64,000 bases of DNA, from assembly GCA_016648135.1 (NCBI GenBank), contig JADDOH010023014.1, positions 1-64,000 on the forward strand. Direction: 5' to 3'. This DNA comes from Agrypnia vestita. Taxonomy: Eukaryota > Arthropoda > Insecta > Trichoptera > Phryganeidae. The position numbers and the translations under genes were made by a program. The notes beneath the pieces were generated by a model. The model did no database searches. It saw nothing but the letters and a program-made list of their open reading frames with translations, and was not told the origin of the DNA. Of the stretch, positions 33,138-43,500 are shown piece by piece; positions within the stretch are counted from its first letter, which is position 1; the number at the start of each line of letters is the position of its first letter.

Positions 33138-35705
33138 TCATGATGTGTTTGTATTGTGTTGTATGTATGATTCATCTGTTGTCTGATCACTATCTCTGCG
33201 GAGTCTGCGACGAGAATGACTTTGAAGCGCCGGATACCAAGATGTTTTTAATTTGAGACCATCATCTCTATTAATGTTTATCGGATGCTTGTAGATTTCT
33301 AGTGCTTCCTTGATAAGACGCGCATGGTGACTCTTAGGCTTTCCAAGGATTTTCGGTTCGAATGCAAAATGATGGCCGGTATCCAGAAAATGCTCAGCCA
33401 GTGCTGATTTTTCTGGATGACCGAGTTTGCATGCCCGTTTGTGCTCGTTGACCCTTTTGGAAATGGTACGCGCCGTTTGCCCCACGTATACTTTATCGCA
33501 GTCTTGACAATCGAGTCTATACACACCGTCCGTTTCTAAGCGATCTCGATCCTTTGCTGATCTCAACATATCTTTAATTTTGAAGTTGGCACCAAAAACT
33601 GTCTTAATGTCTCTTTTCTTGAGAGCTCTGGCAATTCTGTCTGTAACGCTTTGGACAAAAGGCAGAAAGGCGATGCCTTTGCACTCAGGTTCTGTATGTT
33701 TTTCAGGGCGAACAGACCTCGTACTTATGACGCGTTGTATCTGTCGCTTCTGGTAACCATTGCCTTCCAGTGCGTCGCTGAGTGTTATCATTTCCTCCTG
33801 TAGATATTCATCTTGGCATATCCTTTTGGCCCTCGTGGCCAAAGTGTTGATGAGACCTCTTTTTTGAGCAGGATGATGGTGGGAGTTCGCATGTAGATAA
33901 CGGTTGGTATGTGTAGGCTTCCTATAAACTCTGTGTCCGAAACTCCCATCGGCTTTCTTTTTTATTTCCACATCAAGAAAAGGCAGCACGTTGTCTTTCT
34001 CTATCTCCATGGTGAACTTCAGGTTCTTGTGTAGTGAATTAAGGTGTCCCAAAAAATCACCTAATTTGTCTTCACCATGCGGCCAGATTGCAAACACGTC
34101 ATCGACGTATCTCCACCAGACCTTCGGAGTAAAGGATGCTGTGTCCAGTGCTGTTTCTTCGAATTTCTCCATAAAAAAGTTAGCAATCACCGGAGAAAGT
34201 GGATTACCCATCGCTACGCCTTCCACTTGTTGGAAGAGCTCACCTTGGAAAGAAAAGTATCCACTCGTCAGGCAGTGCTCAAACAGTGCGCAGATGTCTT
34301 CATCATAAATTTCTTCCAACAGACTCATAGCGTCGTCCACAGGCACATTAGTGAAGAGGGATATGACGTCAAAACTGACTAGTATATCACCCCTTTCACA
34401 CTTTATTTCTTTTAGCATATTGACGAAGTGTGCTGAGTCTTTCACCCATGAGGACGTCTTCCCCGTCTGCATCTGTAGGAGACCGGCCAAATATTGTGAC
34501 AGCTTGTATGTTGGCGCTCCTATTGCGCTCACAATTGGTCTTAGTGGCACTCCATCCTTATGTATTTTGGGAAGCCCGTAGATTGCTGGTGTTTTTGACG
34601 CTTGCACAAATAGTTTGAAATGCAAATCGGCTGGAATACTGGAAGCTTTGACCAGCTCCCTAGTTTTTCTGTCGATTCTATCCGTTGGATTTTTCTTGAT
34701 TTTCTTATAAGTGCTGCTTTCCAAAAGTCCCCGCATCTTCGCTATGTAGTCTACTTGGTCCAAAATCACTGTGGCATTGCCTTTGTCTGCTGGAAGAATC
34801 AGGATCTCTTCGTTTGCGCGAAGGCTCTTTATAGCTGCGTGTTCCTCTTTGGATATATTGGGACGCGGAGGCTTAGCCTTTCTTAATATAGCGCATGTAT
34901 CCTGTCTAATTTCTTCTGCGATGGCCACTGGAATCTTGCGCAATGCCGCTTCTACGCCGCAGATTATGTCGTCAACTGGAATGCTTTTTGGTGCTATGGC
35001 GAAATTCAAACCTTTAGCTAAAACTGATATCGCGGCCTTGTCCAATGAAAGGCTGGATAAATTTTTGACCACTTTGGTAGAATCCAGCTCCTTAGTTGAG
35101 CTTTTCTTATGTCGGCTGAGTGACTCAAATTTCCGTTTTTGCCGAGTCTCCACCAATTGTTTGTTTCGCCACGCTTGCATTGACGTCATTTTGTCCACTT
35201 TCGTCCAATCTTCGTAATTCAATGTACCACTCAGGCTCAGGTGCAGGTCAAAGAGAATTCTTGTTATTTTGTCCAATTCCAGGCGGATGTTGCACACTCG
35301 TTCTCTCAAAAGGGCAGCTTCAGTTCTTTGGAATATTCTCTCAGCCTTCTCCGTGTGGATGTGTCTTCGCAATTTGATGAATGATGGTGTCACCGACTGT
35401 GCTTTACAGCGTTGTAAAAAAGCTAAGTTGCTTAGAAGCTTTTCTTTTTTACTCCTTAAGCTCTCCAGCCGGCGTGTAGATAAATAAACTTCCTCCCCAT
35501 AGAGGTTGGTTAAGAATGTTCTTAGGTTTTCACGGCCACTCAGAATCTTCAAGTTTGTGTTAACTGGGGTATTATGCCGTGTTGTTACGACCTTTCGGGC
35601 CGACGTTTCGGATCCCATTGCAGGGTCCATCATCAGGGCTGATGTGTTGTCTTGAATGTTGGTGTTGTGGTTAAGTATCGGCTTGCAATACCGTGCCGAA
35701 GTCAT
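33138..35705 (-). CDS. Penelope-like RT with GIY-YIG endonuclease, intact ORF
   Basis: An 855-codon uninterrupted frame with ATG at 35705 and stop TGA at 33140-33138. Visible parts: an N-terminal stretch translated from the pseudo-LTR (residues 1-65); a basic coiled-coil-like region (75-210); reverse transcriptase with LPADKGNATVIL (304-315), IYGLPKIHK (375-383), a first catalytic Asp in FDVISLFTNVP (445-455), GVAMGNPLSPVIANFF (496-511) and YVDD (533-536); and a C-terminal GIY-YIG nuclease, VYRLDCQDC...VYVGQT (728-744) with Glu in NEHKR. These are the hallmarks of endonuclease-bearing Penelope elements, which prime reverse transcription at the nicked target. All key residues are present, so it may be active. 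The hammerhead motif lies inside the first 35 codons. Confidence 0.93.
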   Translation of the reverse strand: MTSARYCKPILNHNTNIQDNTSALMMDPAMGSETSARKVVTTRHNTPVNTNLKILSGRENLRTFLTNLYGEEVYLSTRRLESLRSKKEKLLSNLAFLQRCKAQSVTPSFIKLRRHIHTEKAERIFQRTEAALLRERVCNIRLELDKITRILFDLHLSLSGTLNYEDWTKVDKMTSMQAWRNKQLVETRQKRKFESLSRHKKSSTKELDSTKVVKNLSSLSLDKAAISVLAKGLNFAIAPKSIPVDDIICGVEAALRKIPVAIAEEIRQDTCAILRKAKPPRPNISKEEHAAIKSLRANEEILILPADKGNATVILDQVDYIAKMRGLLESSTYKKIKKNPTDRIDRKTRELVKASSIPADLHFKLFVQASKTPAIYGLPKIHKDGVPLRPIVSAIGAPTYKLSQYLAGLLQMQTGKTSSWVKDSAHFVNMLKEIKCERGDILVSFDVISLFTNVPVDDAMSLLEEIYDEDICALFEHCLTSGYFSFQGELFQQVEGVAMGNPLSPVIANFFMEKFEETALDTASFTPKVWWRYVDDVFAIWPHGEDKLGDFLGHLNSLHKNLKFTMEIEKDNVLPFLDVEIKKKADGSFGHRVYRKPTHTNRYLHANSHHHPAQKRGLINTLATRAKRICQDEYLQEEMITLSDALEGNGYQKRQIQRVISTRSVRPEKHTEPECKGIAFLPFVQSVTDRIARALKKRDIKTVFGANFKIKDMLRSAKDRDRLETDGVYRLDCQDCDKVYVGQTARTISKRVNEHKRACKLGHPEKSALAEHFLDTGHHFAFEPKILGKPKSHHARLIKEALEIYKHPININRDDGLKLKTSWYPALQSHSRRRLRRDSDQTTDESYIQHNTNTS
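35602..35636 (-). ncRNA. Hammerhead ribozyme motif in Penelope pseudo-LTR (upstream copy)
   Basis: On the minus strand: CTGATGA, a stem II of GGA-CCC paired with GGG-(A)-TCC around a short loop, then GAAAC directly followed by GTC. The bases just outside (GCC before CTGATGA, GGC after GTC) can pair as the base of stem I. Penelope elements are known to carry hammerheads with a minimal stem III. Self-cleavage is inferred, not shown. Confidence 0.75.
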
Positions 35706-36556
35706 GATGTGTTTGTATTGTGTTGTATGTATGATTCATCTGTTGTCTGATCACTATCTCTGCGGAGTCTGCGACGAGAATGACTTTGAAGCGCCGGATA
35801 CCAAGATGTTTTTAATTTGAGACCATCATCTCTATTAATGTTTATCGGATGCTTGTAGATTTCTAGTGCTTCCTTGATAAGACGCGCATGGTGACTCTTA
35901 GGCTTTCCAAGGATTTTCGGTTCGAATGCAAAATGATGGCCGGTATCCAGAAAATGCTCAGCCAGTGCTGATTTTTCTGGATGACCGAGTTTGCATGCCC
36001 GTTTGTGCTCGTTGACCCTTTTGGAAATGGTACGCGCCGTTTGCCCTACGTATACTTTATGGCAGTCTTGACAATCGAGTCTATACACACCGTCCGTTTC
36101 TAAGCGATCTCGATCCTTTGCTGATCTCAACATATCTTTAATTTTGAAGTTGGCCCAAAAACTGTCTTAATGTCTCTTTTCTTGAGAGCTCTGGCAATTC
36201 TGTCTGTAACGCTTTGGACAAAAGGCAGAAAGGCGATGCCTTTGCACTCAGGTTCTGTATGTTTTTCAGGGCGAACAGACCTCGTAATTATGACGCGTTG
36301 TATCTGTCGCTTCTGGTAACCATTGCCTTCCAGTGCGTCGCTGAGTGTTATCATTTCCTCCTGTAGATATTCATCTTGGCATATCCTTTTGGCCCTCGTG
36401 GCCAAAGTGTTGATGAGACCTCTTTTTTGAGCAGGATGATGGTGGGAGTTCGCATGTAGATAACGGTTGGTATGTGTAGGCTTCCTATAAACTCTGTGTC
36501 CGAAACTCCCATCGGCTTTCTTTTTTATTTCCACATCAAGAAAAGGCAGCACGTTA
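35702..36556 (-). pseudogene. 5'-truncated Penelope copy (RT tail and GIY-YIG)
   Basis: Nearly identical to the 3' part of the 855-codon frame, starting at the LPFLDVEI segment at 36556. A one-base deletion near 36155 (GGCCCAAA against GGCACCAAA in the full copy) breaks the frame between two parts, 36127-36696 and 35702-36133. The first frame runs on into unrelated flanking sequence. The stop at 35702 overlaps the ATG of the full copy. Confidence 0.88.
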
Positions 36557-36904
36557 GGAGTGGGAGTTAGAGGGGGAAGTGGAGTGAGGTGTATGGGATT
36601 GTGGCTGAGTGGAGTGCGTATGTATTCTGTGCGTGACGTTGTATACAGATATGGGGGTATGTGTAAAGAGTGATGAGAGTTTGGCTGTGGTGTCATTTTT
36701 TAAATAGAGATGCAAGCACTGAATACATGTGACATCAATATTCCTACTATCTTCAAACATTTGGATGTCCATAATCGAAAACGTCAAGTTTTACGGAGGT
36801 TTCTTCAATCTTCACTCGATTCTGCTTTTTCCGGCTCAGACCATCACCGCACAGTTATTAGAAATACAATTGTCCACGTATACACGCGAAATATTAAAAT
36901 AATT

Positions 36905-37356
36905 CAGTAATAACTTCTTACAAAGAATATTTGAACAATACAAATGCAGTTATCAGAAAAAATAATAGAAATAAAGAAAAAAAATTAAAAGTGAAAAACT
37001 ATTTGAACGTTCAACAACGAGGAATTAGTGCAAACTAAAACTTTCCATGCATATCAAGGCAGCAAACTGAAGAAAGCTTGCATATGATTCATCAATTTTA
37101 AGCATCCCAACATAATATGTATAGATTCCACAAGATTCCATGAAATAAAATAAAGAACCCCCACATAGATACTCGTAATTAAAAAACTGTGATTTATTAT
37201 CTTTTTATACAAATTTAGAGTTACGTGACTTAAAATGATTCATGGCGCAATGGTCTAAAAATTATTACAAAATATTGTGGTTTTTTTTCGGGGTTAATCA
37301 ACTATGAAGTTGACATTTTGGGACTTGTGTGTTTTAAAAATGTTGCGGTTTTACTG
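36905..37356. mobile_element. pogo-type MITE just upstream of anoctamin exon A
   Basis: Right end ATGTTGCGGTTTTACTG followed by TA at 37357-37358. Shares CCATGCATATCAAGGCAGC with the 18.4 kb copy. It ends 34 bp before the acceptor-proximal exon start at 37391, so it supplies or displaces branch-point sequence of that intron. Confidence 0.6.
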
Positions 37357-37390
37357 TAATAACACTATCTCATAAAATGTTGCATTGCAG

Positions 37391-37596
37391 TGTTACAGTA
37401 TGGTTTCGTCACTATCTTTGTGGCCGCCTTCCCACTGGCGCCACTGTTTGCTCTGCTCAATAATATCCTGGAGATGCGACTGGATGCCATGAAGCTTCTC
37501 CGCCTTCATCGCAGGCCGGTGCCTCTGCGTGTTCGAGACATCGGGGTCTGGTACCGCATTCTGGACTCTATCGGGAAGCTCAGCGTTATTACCAAC
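37391..37596 (+). CDS. Anoctamin exon A (transmembrane core, Ca2+ ligands)
   Basis: Acceptor CATTGCAG and donor AAC|GTGAGT. The first two bases (TG) complete a Val codon. Contains [12 protein letters not shown] and the E-x-x-x-D calcium ligands. A pogo-type MITE ends 34 bp before the exon. Confidence 0.93.
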
Positions 37597-40500
37597 GTGA
37601 GTAGCTGCCAAAGTCAAACTTTCTTCTATCCCTCGCATTCCAATTGATCTTAATGAATCACAATAGTCTTAATTCTCTAACGTCGCTTGGATGTACAATT
37701 TCTGTATCTAATTTTTTTCCCAATGCTCTCCTCCAGGGTTTCATCATTGCTTTTACGTCAGAATTCATCCCTCGATTGGTTTACCGCTTTATCCATTCAC
37801 CAGACGGTACTCTGAAGGGTTACCTGGCGCACTCCCTGGCCCTGTTCAACGTTACGCGGCTGGAAAATGGATCTGCTCCCCACTTCACTTCGTACAACCT
37901 GACGGTCTGCAGGTACGGATAAGGATTTCGTCTTTCCAAAAATATTATTGTTGAATTATAGAACCGAGATATATTATACATGTCTCATAGAGACGAAGCT
38001 ATTTATATGCGGTCTGCAGGTACAGATAATGATTTTGTCTTTCCAAAAATATTATTGTTGAATTATGGAACCGAGATATACTATACATGTCTCATAGAGA
38101 TGAAGCTATTTATGTGGGAATGTAGGTATGGAAGTCTTTTTGGAAGTTTACAACCTATCGTATGGCTGGCTTAAGTAATTTCATCTTTCCAAAAATATTA
38201 TTGTTGAATTATGGAACCAAGATATATTACACATGTCTTATAGAGACGAAGCTATTTATATGAGAATGTAGGTATGGAAGACTTTTTGGGTGTTTACAAC
38301 CTATCATATGGCTGGCTTAAGTGATCACTTTTCATAATGTAACGTTCACCAATTCCACCCATGATTAACCACCAACCACATCTATCTGTGGTTGAAATTT
38401 GTCATCCCCGTTATCCAGTACAGACGTCACCATTGGTAACGAGATAATCTATTTTTTGACTAGAGTTTTTGAAGCAATATTATTTTTAAATGTTCATATG
38501 ACATTCAACATACACTAGAATGCGTGTGAAAATTATTTCAATTTTTAACTCCTTTAGAGCGGTTTTATATATTCGGAATATATTCAAATTTTTCAATAAC
38601 ACAATACTGGGTTCTATCCCCAGAGGGATCATTATTTATCAATATATATTATAAATGTCGACATAATACGTCTATAATATATCTTGATCAATCATGATCC
38701 CTCTGGGATAAAATCTAGTATTGTGTTCTTGAAAACTTTAAACATTCTCAAAATATTTTTTGAATTATCTAACATTTGAATAATGTTAAAAAATGCTAAA
38801 TTTGATTCCCTATGTTGGCAGTTGCTCAAGATCAGGGAAATGTATTGTGGAAATGTTATTTCTGGCGTGGTGGTATCTCTAAATCACCTATGTATTTGTT
38901 TACCGATCTTATCTACATAGTAACTACCTCTTGGATATTCCCCGTCTGATCAATGAGATCTCCAGATTTTTTTCATCATTTTTCAAGTTGTGGAATACCA
39001 ATCTATACATGTGTGGTTTTTTTATATCTTGTATAACTATTTATTTGTAACATTTAATTTTCTAGAATTTCTAGTTTTTTAGCCTTAAAAAAATGTATTC
39101 TGCGATGTGATATTTTCGTAATTGCCTTAAAATGTTTTTATATTGTATCTTTATGAAGCTCTACACTTTGTAAACAATATTGTTATAGATATCCAGGTTA
39201 TCATCACGACTCCCTGGAGGACGGGAGGTACGAACATTCAGCCCCCTACTGGCACGTCCTGGCTGCCAGACTGGCGTTCATAGTCGTTTTTGAGGTAAAT
39301 CGCTCACTGCATATATATATTCTCTTTTTTATTTTTCAATACAATCAAAGAAGCAACTGATTTAAAATATTAATTGATTTAAAATACTTGGGAATAATTA
39401 TTTGGTGAGAAGATCATTCCCAAAATCTGACGGTACCACTATTCACAACTGAAGACCCCATGGCAAGAAGTTGTTAACTAACATTCAAGTCATTTTGAGA
39501 TAATTAGACATTTGCATTTCGCCTTTGAAAAATATGTTTTATTGCTAATTCAAGATTAATTTATGTCACTAAAATATCAAAAAAGTATTTACAAAGTAAA
39601 AAAAATCGCATTTATGCACAAAAAAATAAAAATATACTTATTTTCCCTAAAAAAATGTAGTTAACAACCATTTTTTCGTCTCTGGAACTCATTTTTAATA
39701 GAGTAACACCTTTTTAAAATTGGTAAAACACGAACATCGAACAACCCTTCAAATGCTATCCGTTTTTACCATCCATTATTCAAAATTACAAAATACCTGG
39801 CATGTTAATTAATAATACAAAACATGGTATGTACCATTTAAAATTATGAAAAATAATATATTTATATTAACCATAAATATTCCAATCAAATTAAAAGGTC
39901 TGTTAATTTCAGAATGCTGGCATGAACATGTTATTTATTGAAGATAACACGTTCTTCCCATTAGTAACTGATTTGATTTTTTGAAAAAGTTTAGTTAACA
40001 TGTTCATGTCTATGATTTGAACATGTTCTAATTATTTTTAAGTTCTGAACTTATTTCCAATGGAAAGAGCGTACATTGTTTAGACGGCTTATTAACTCAT
40101 TTTTGACAAAAATGTTAGTTAACAACTTTTTGCCATGGGGTCTTCAACTATTTATAAGACATATGTGAGGCCTCTCCTCGAATATGCTTCTCAGATCAGG
40201 AATCCATATTCTGCTAAAGATATAGTTTTACTGGAAAACATTCAGAGATGAGCCACAAAATTGCCCTTGGGTCTTAGAAACCTGGAATATGCGGAAAGGC
40301 TGAGAGTCTTGAAACTACCCACTCTTCAGGAGCGACGAGCAAGAAGTGACCTCATCGAGACATTCAAGATTCTATTGGGCTACTACAATATTCCTAATAT
40401 GACAGATATGTTTGCATTAAACACTAGTGTGGGCCTTCGAAGACATCGCCTGAAGTTGAACAAGTCTCAGTTCTTGTGTAATGCAAGAAAGCATGCATTG

Positions 40501-43500
40501 AGCAATAGAGTGGTCAATATGTGGAACAGTTTGCCTGAGGGCGTTGTGTCCTCAGCCAGTGTCAACCAATTTAAGAATAGGCTGGATATTCAAATGAGAG
40601 ACAGCGATATGGGCCTATCAGCTTAAGCTGCCTGCCTATTATCAATAATTATAATAATAATTATAGATAATAAATTAAACTTTTCATCGAACACTAATTA
40701 ATTATATTAATTAGCAAAAAAAATAGCAAAACAAATTTCACTCTTGGGAAGAATCAGAAGATATATTAAGACAGAATCGTGCAAAAATATATATAATGCA
40801 ATAATAGTCCCCCACATCAACCACTGCAGCAGTATACTATTTCTGGCTAATGAAGAAGAATTGAAAAATTTAACAACACTCCAAAATAAAGCATTAAGAA
40901 TTATACTTAAAAGAAATCGATACACAAGAATTACAGTGATGTTAGAAAGCCTACAAATAATGACATTTAGGCAAATAATTAAATTTAATGTACTTCTATT
41001 TATATATAAAATTGTTAATGGACACAACAATACATTATTTAGAATTATTAAGAAAAATAAGAAAAAACCAACATGAACATGACCATTGTACAAGAAGAAA
41101 AGATGAAATAAGATTGCCATTCAGAAAGAAAAAAAGATCGCAAATTTCTGTGATGTACAGTGGGATGAAATTGTATGTGTGTCTGCCAGGGGATATTAGG
41201 GATGAAAAAAATATGAAAACTTTTAAGAAGAAAGTTTGTGATACTTGCTTATGATTAGAAATTTGATGTACTGATATTTTACATTGTATATATGTATTAG
41301 GAAATATAAAGGTTATTATACGTATTACCTATTTTAAGAATAAAAAAAAATTACTGTACATTGATGTGCTATTTATGTTTATACATTGTTAAACAATTTA
41401 AAGCCCAGTAAACACTGTGCACTGTTATGATGATTTTGCGTGACAGAATGAGGAAGACATAGTATTATACGCCTCTTCTTTATTTTGCTCTTGTCAGAGT
41501 AGGAGAGGTTGTTTAAAAAACAGATTCATCCGAGTCACACACAAGGTTTATTTAAATTATACAAGTAAATAAAGTCAAATTCATACTTTATTAGACTCTC
41601 GCTGGTGAGAGACGGCATGGCTTTCACTTCGCTCACTCGTGATCCTTTTTCACCTGGTGGTGGTTGATGGCGTTATCAGAGATGCCTATCTGCTGTGACC
41701 ATAGATGTCGCCACTGGTACTGTTTACTTAGCATTTTTTATGTCTATGTTTATGTCAGCCTGCAGACAATCTGTTAACATTGCAACAGAAATCATTCAGC
41801 GTCATTTGTCTCGACCCGTTACATTGTAGTTGATTAGTAAAACCTTCACCCATTTTCTGTTTCGAAACAACAAAAAATATACAAATAATGCCTTCTGCAG
41901 AACCTCAAATAATAACCATGTTTTAACCCCCCCTGGGCCGCGTCGGATATATCCGACAGGCACAAAATAATTTATTTATCGACGGCCGCGTATCGAATTT
42001 GAAAAACGTAATTTTTTCCCAATAGAGAAATCCTGTTGTGAAAACATCAAAAACATCACGGATTATATTTTAAATCAAAAATCAAAACAGAAGTTTTTCT
42101 GCCGTCAAAATCGTATAGAATTGTCATAGATGGCGCTCCGATCGCGTGTTGTGCAATCGAAATTCAAATATTCCATCGTCAAGGTCACGCGCAATGTGCG
42201 CGGGAAATACGATTTATTTTTTTCGATTTTCGATTTATTTGTACACGTATATACAAATATATACGATATGTTTTGCGATATTTGTCAGTTTTTGTTGGTT
42301 TATGATTCAATTGAATACTAATAGTGATTTATTAACAAAAATACACGCAATTTTGTTGCGTTTATTTGAAATATGTGTGTGTGTGAAAGTGTATCATATT
42401 TATGTGTTATGAGTGCGATGTCCCGTCGTGTGCCGTGCCGTGCAACAAAATATATCACACAGAAGAAGATTATTATTATTAATAGTAGTGTTGTCTCTAA
42501 TAAACAAATAAAAAAATTATTATTATTTTTCAGAAAATGTTGCGCTGGCAACATTATGGAAATTCAAAAAAAGATTATTTTTTTTACTTAAATGATAAAA
42601 AAATCATTGCGTTTCGACACTTACGATAAAATAATATGAATGTGTGTGTTTTTTTTTAATATACGCATGTTTTCATGGTTTTTTCGTAAAAAGAAAAATC
42701 ACAAAAAATTCCGAAAATTTACGGCCCACAACAAGTTAAAGAAATCCAATAAATTTTTTCGATGACCGCTATAAGTGCTAAATATTCAAATTTTCGAAGG
42801 AAGCAAACACTCAGTGGTAAGACATATAATTAAATAAATAAAACTAACTTTGTTAAACACCACTTAATTTATTTTCGAATCCAACCAGGTTTCGCTACGA
42901 TCGTAGCTTCTTCAGGGGGAATCTTAACTTAAGTGGTCTTTAACTAAGTTAGTTTTATTTATTTAATGCTTAATATTCAATCATTAAATCAAAATATGTT
43001 TGTGTAGTTTTGCATAAACAATGATATTTTTAAGCTATTAACTACATAGGACAATAAAAACTCCCTTCTGAAAATTCATTCAAATTGCCATAAATGGAGA
43101 ACATTTTCAGAATGTTGTGGCCGTCGTGATGATAATGGTGCGCTGGATGATTCCCGACATGTCCGCGGAACTGAGGGACCGGATCCGCCGCGAGACCTAC
43201 GTCATCAACGAGATCATCATCAACAGGGAGAGGCACCGGGCCGGTCTGATCTGTAAGTAGACTTGTTCTCGTCGGAAAAGGTCAGTTCTAAACTCGCAGC
43301 CAAACGAGTTGTGCCAGTCACTTAGTTTGGGTGTGTCATCTTGTCTCTTGCGTCTCTTTGTGTTGTCAGAAGGAAAGATACACCGAGTGTCCACCCTGTA
43401 CTGAAGTGCCAACGCTTGGGTAGATTGTATTACTTATATTCCTTTGCACCACCACTCACAGTGGCACCCTCCCCAGCAGTAGAGATGGTTGACCCATTTA

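Larger units (their letters stand above)
32950..36556 (-). mobile_element. Penelope-like element, partial tandem (full copy plus 5'-truncated copy)
   Basis: Read on the minus strand, a 5'-truncated copy (36556-35514) is followed directly by a full copy that ends near 32950. The two shared ends (32950-33540 and 35514-36100) differ at only a few bases, as expected of the Penelope pseudo-LTR structure from a recent insertion. The tandem junction repeats the same terminal segment starting AATGTTCTTAGGTTTTCACG (plus-strand sense). The element lies between the P450 start and anoctamin exon A. No clear target duplication was found at the outer edges. Confidence 0.9.

Noticed and set aside
33991..35487. 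Several plus-strand open frames
   Set aside because: They are antisense to the intact Penelope RT/GIY-YIG frame and show no protein family pattern.
40707..41120. 137-codon minus-strand hydrophobic frame
   Set aside because: Antisense of the LINE C-terminal fragment; the hydrophobic run comes from A/T-rich codons.
42130..42591. Short frames with Cys/Arg-rich ends
   Set aside because: They lie inside the possible piggyBac-like element, overlap one another and have no transposase pattern.
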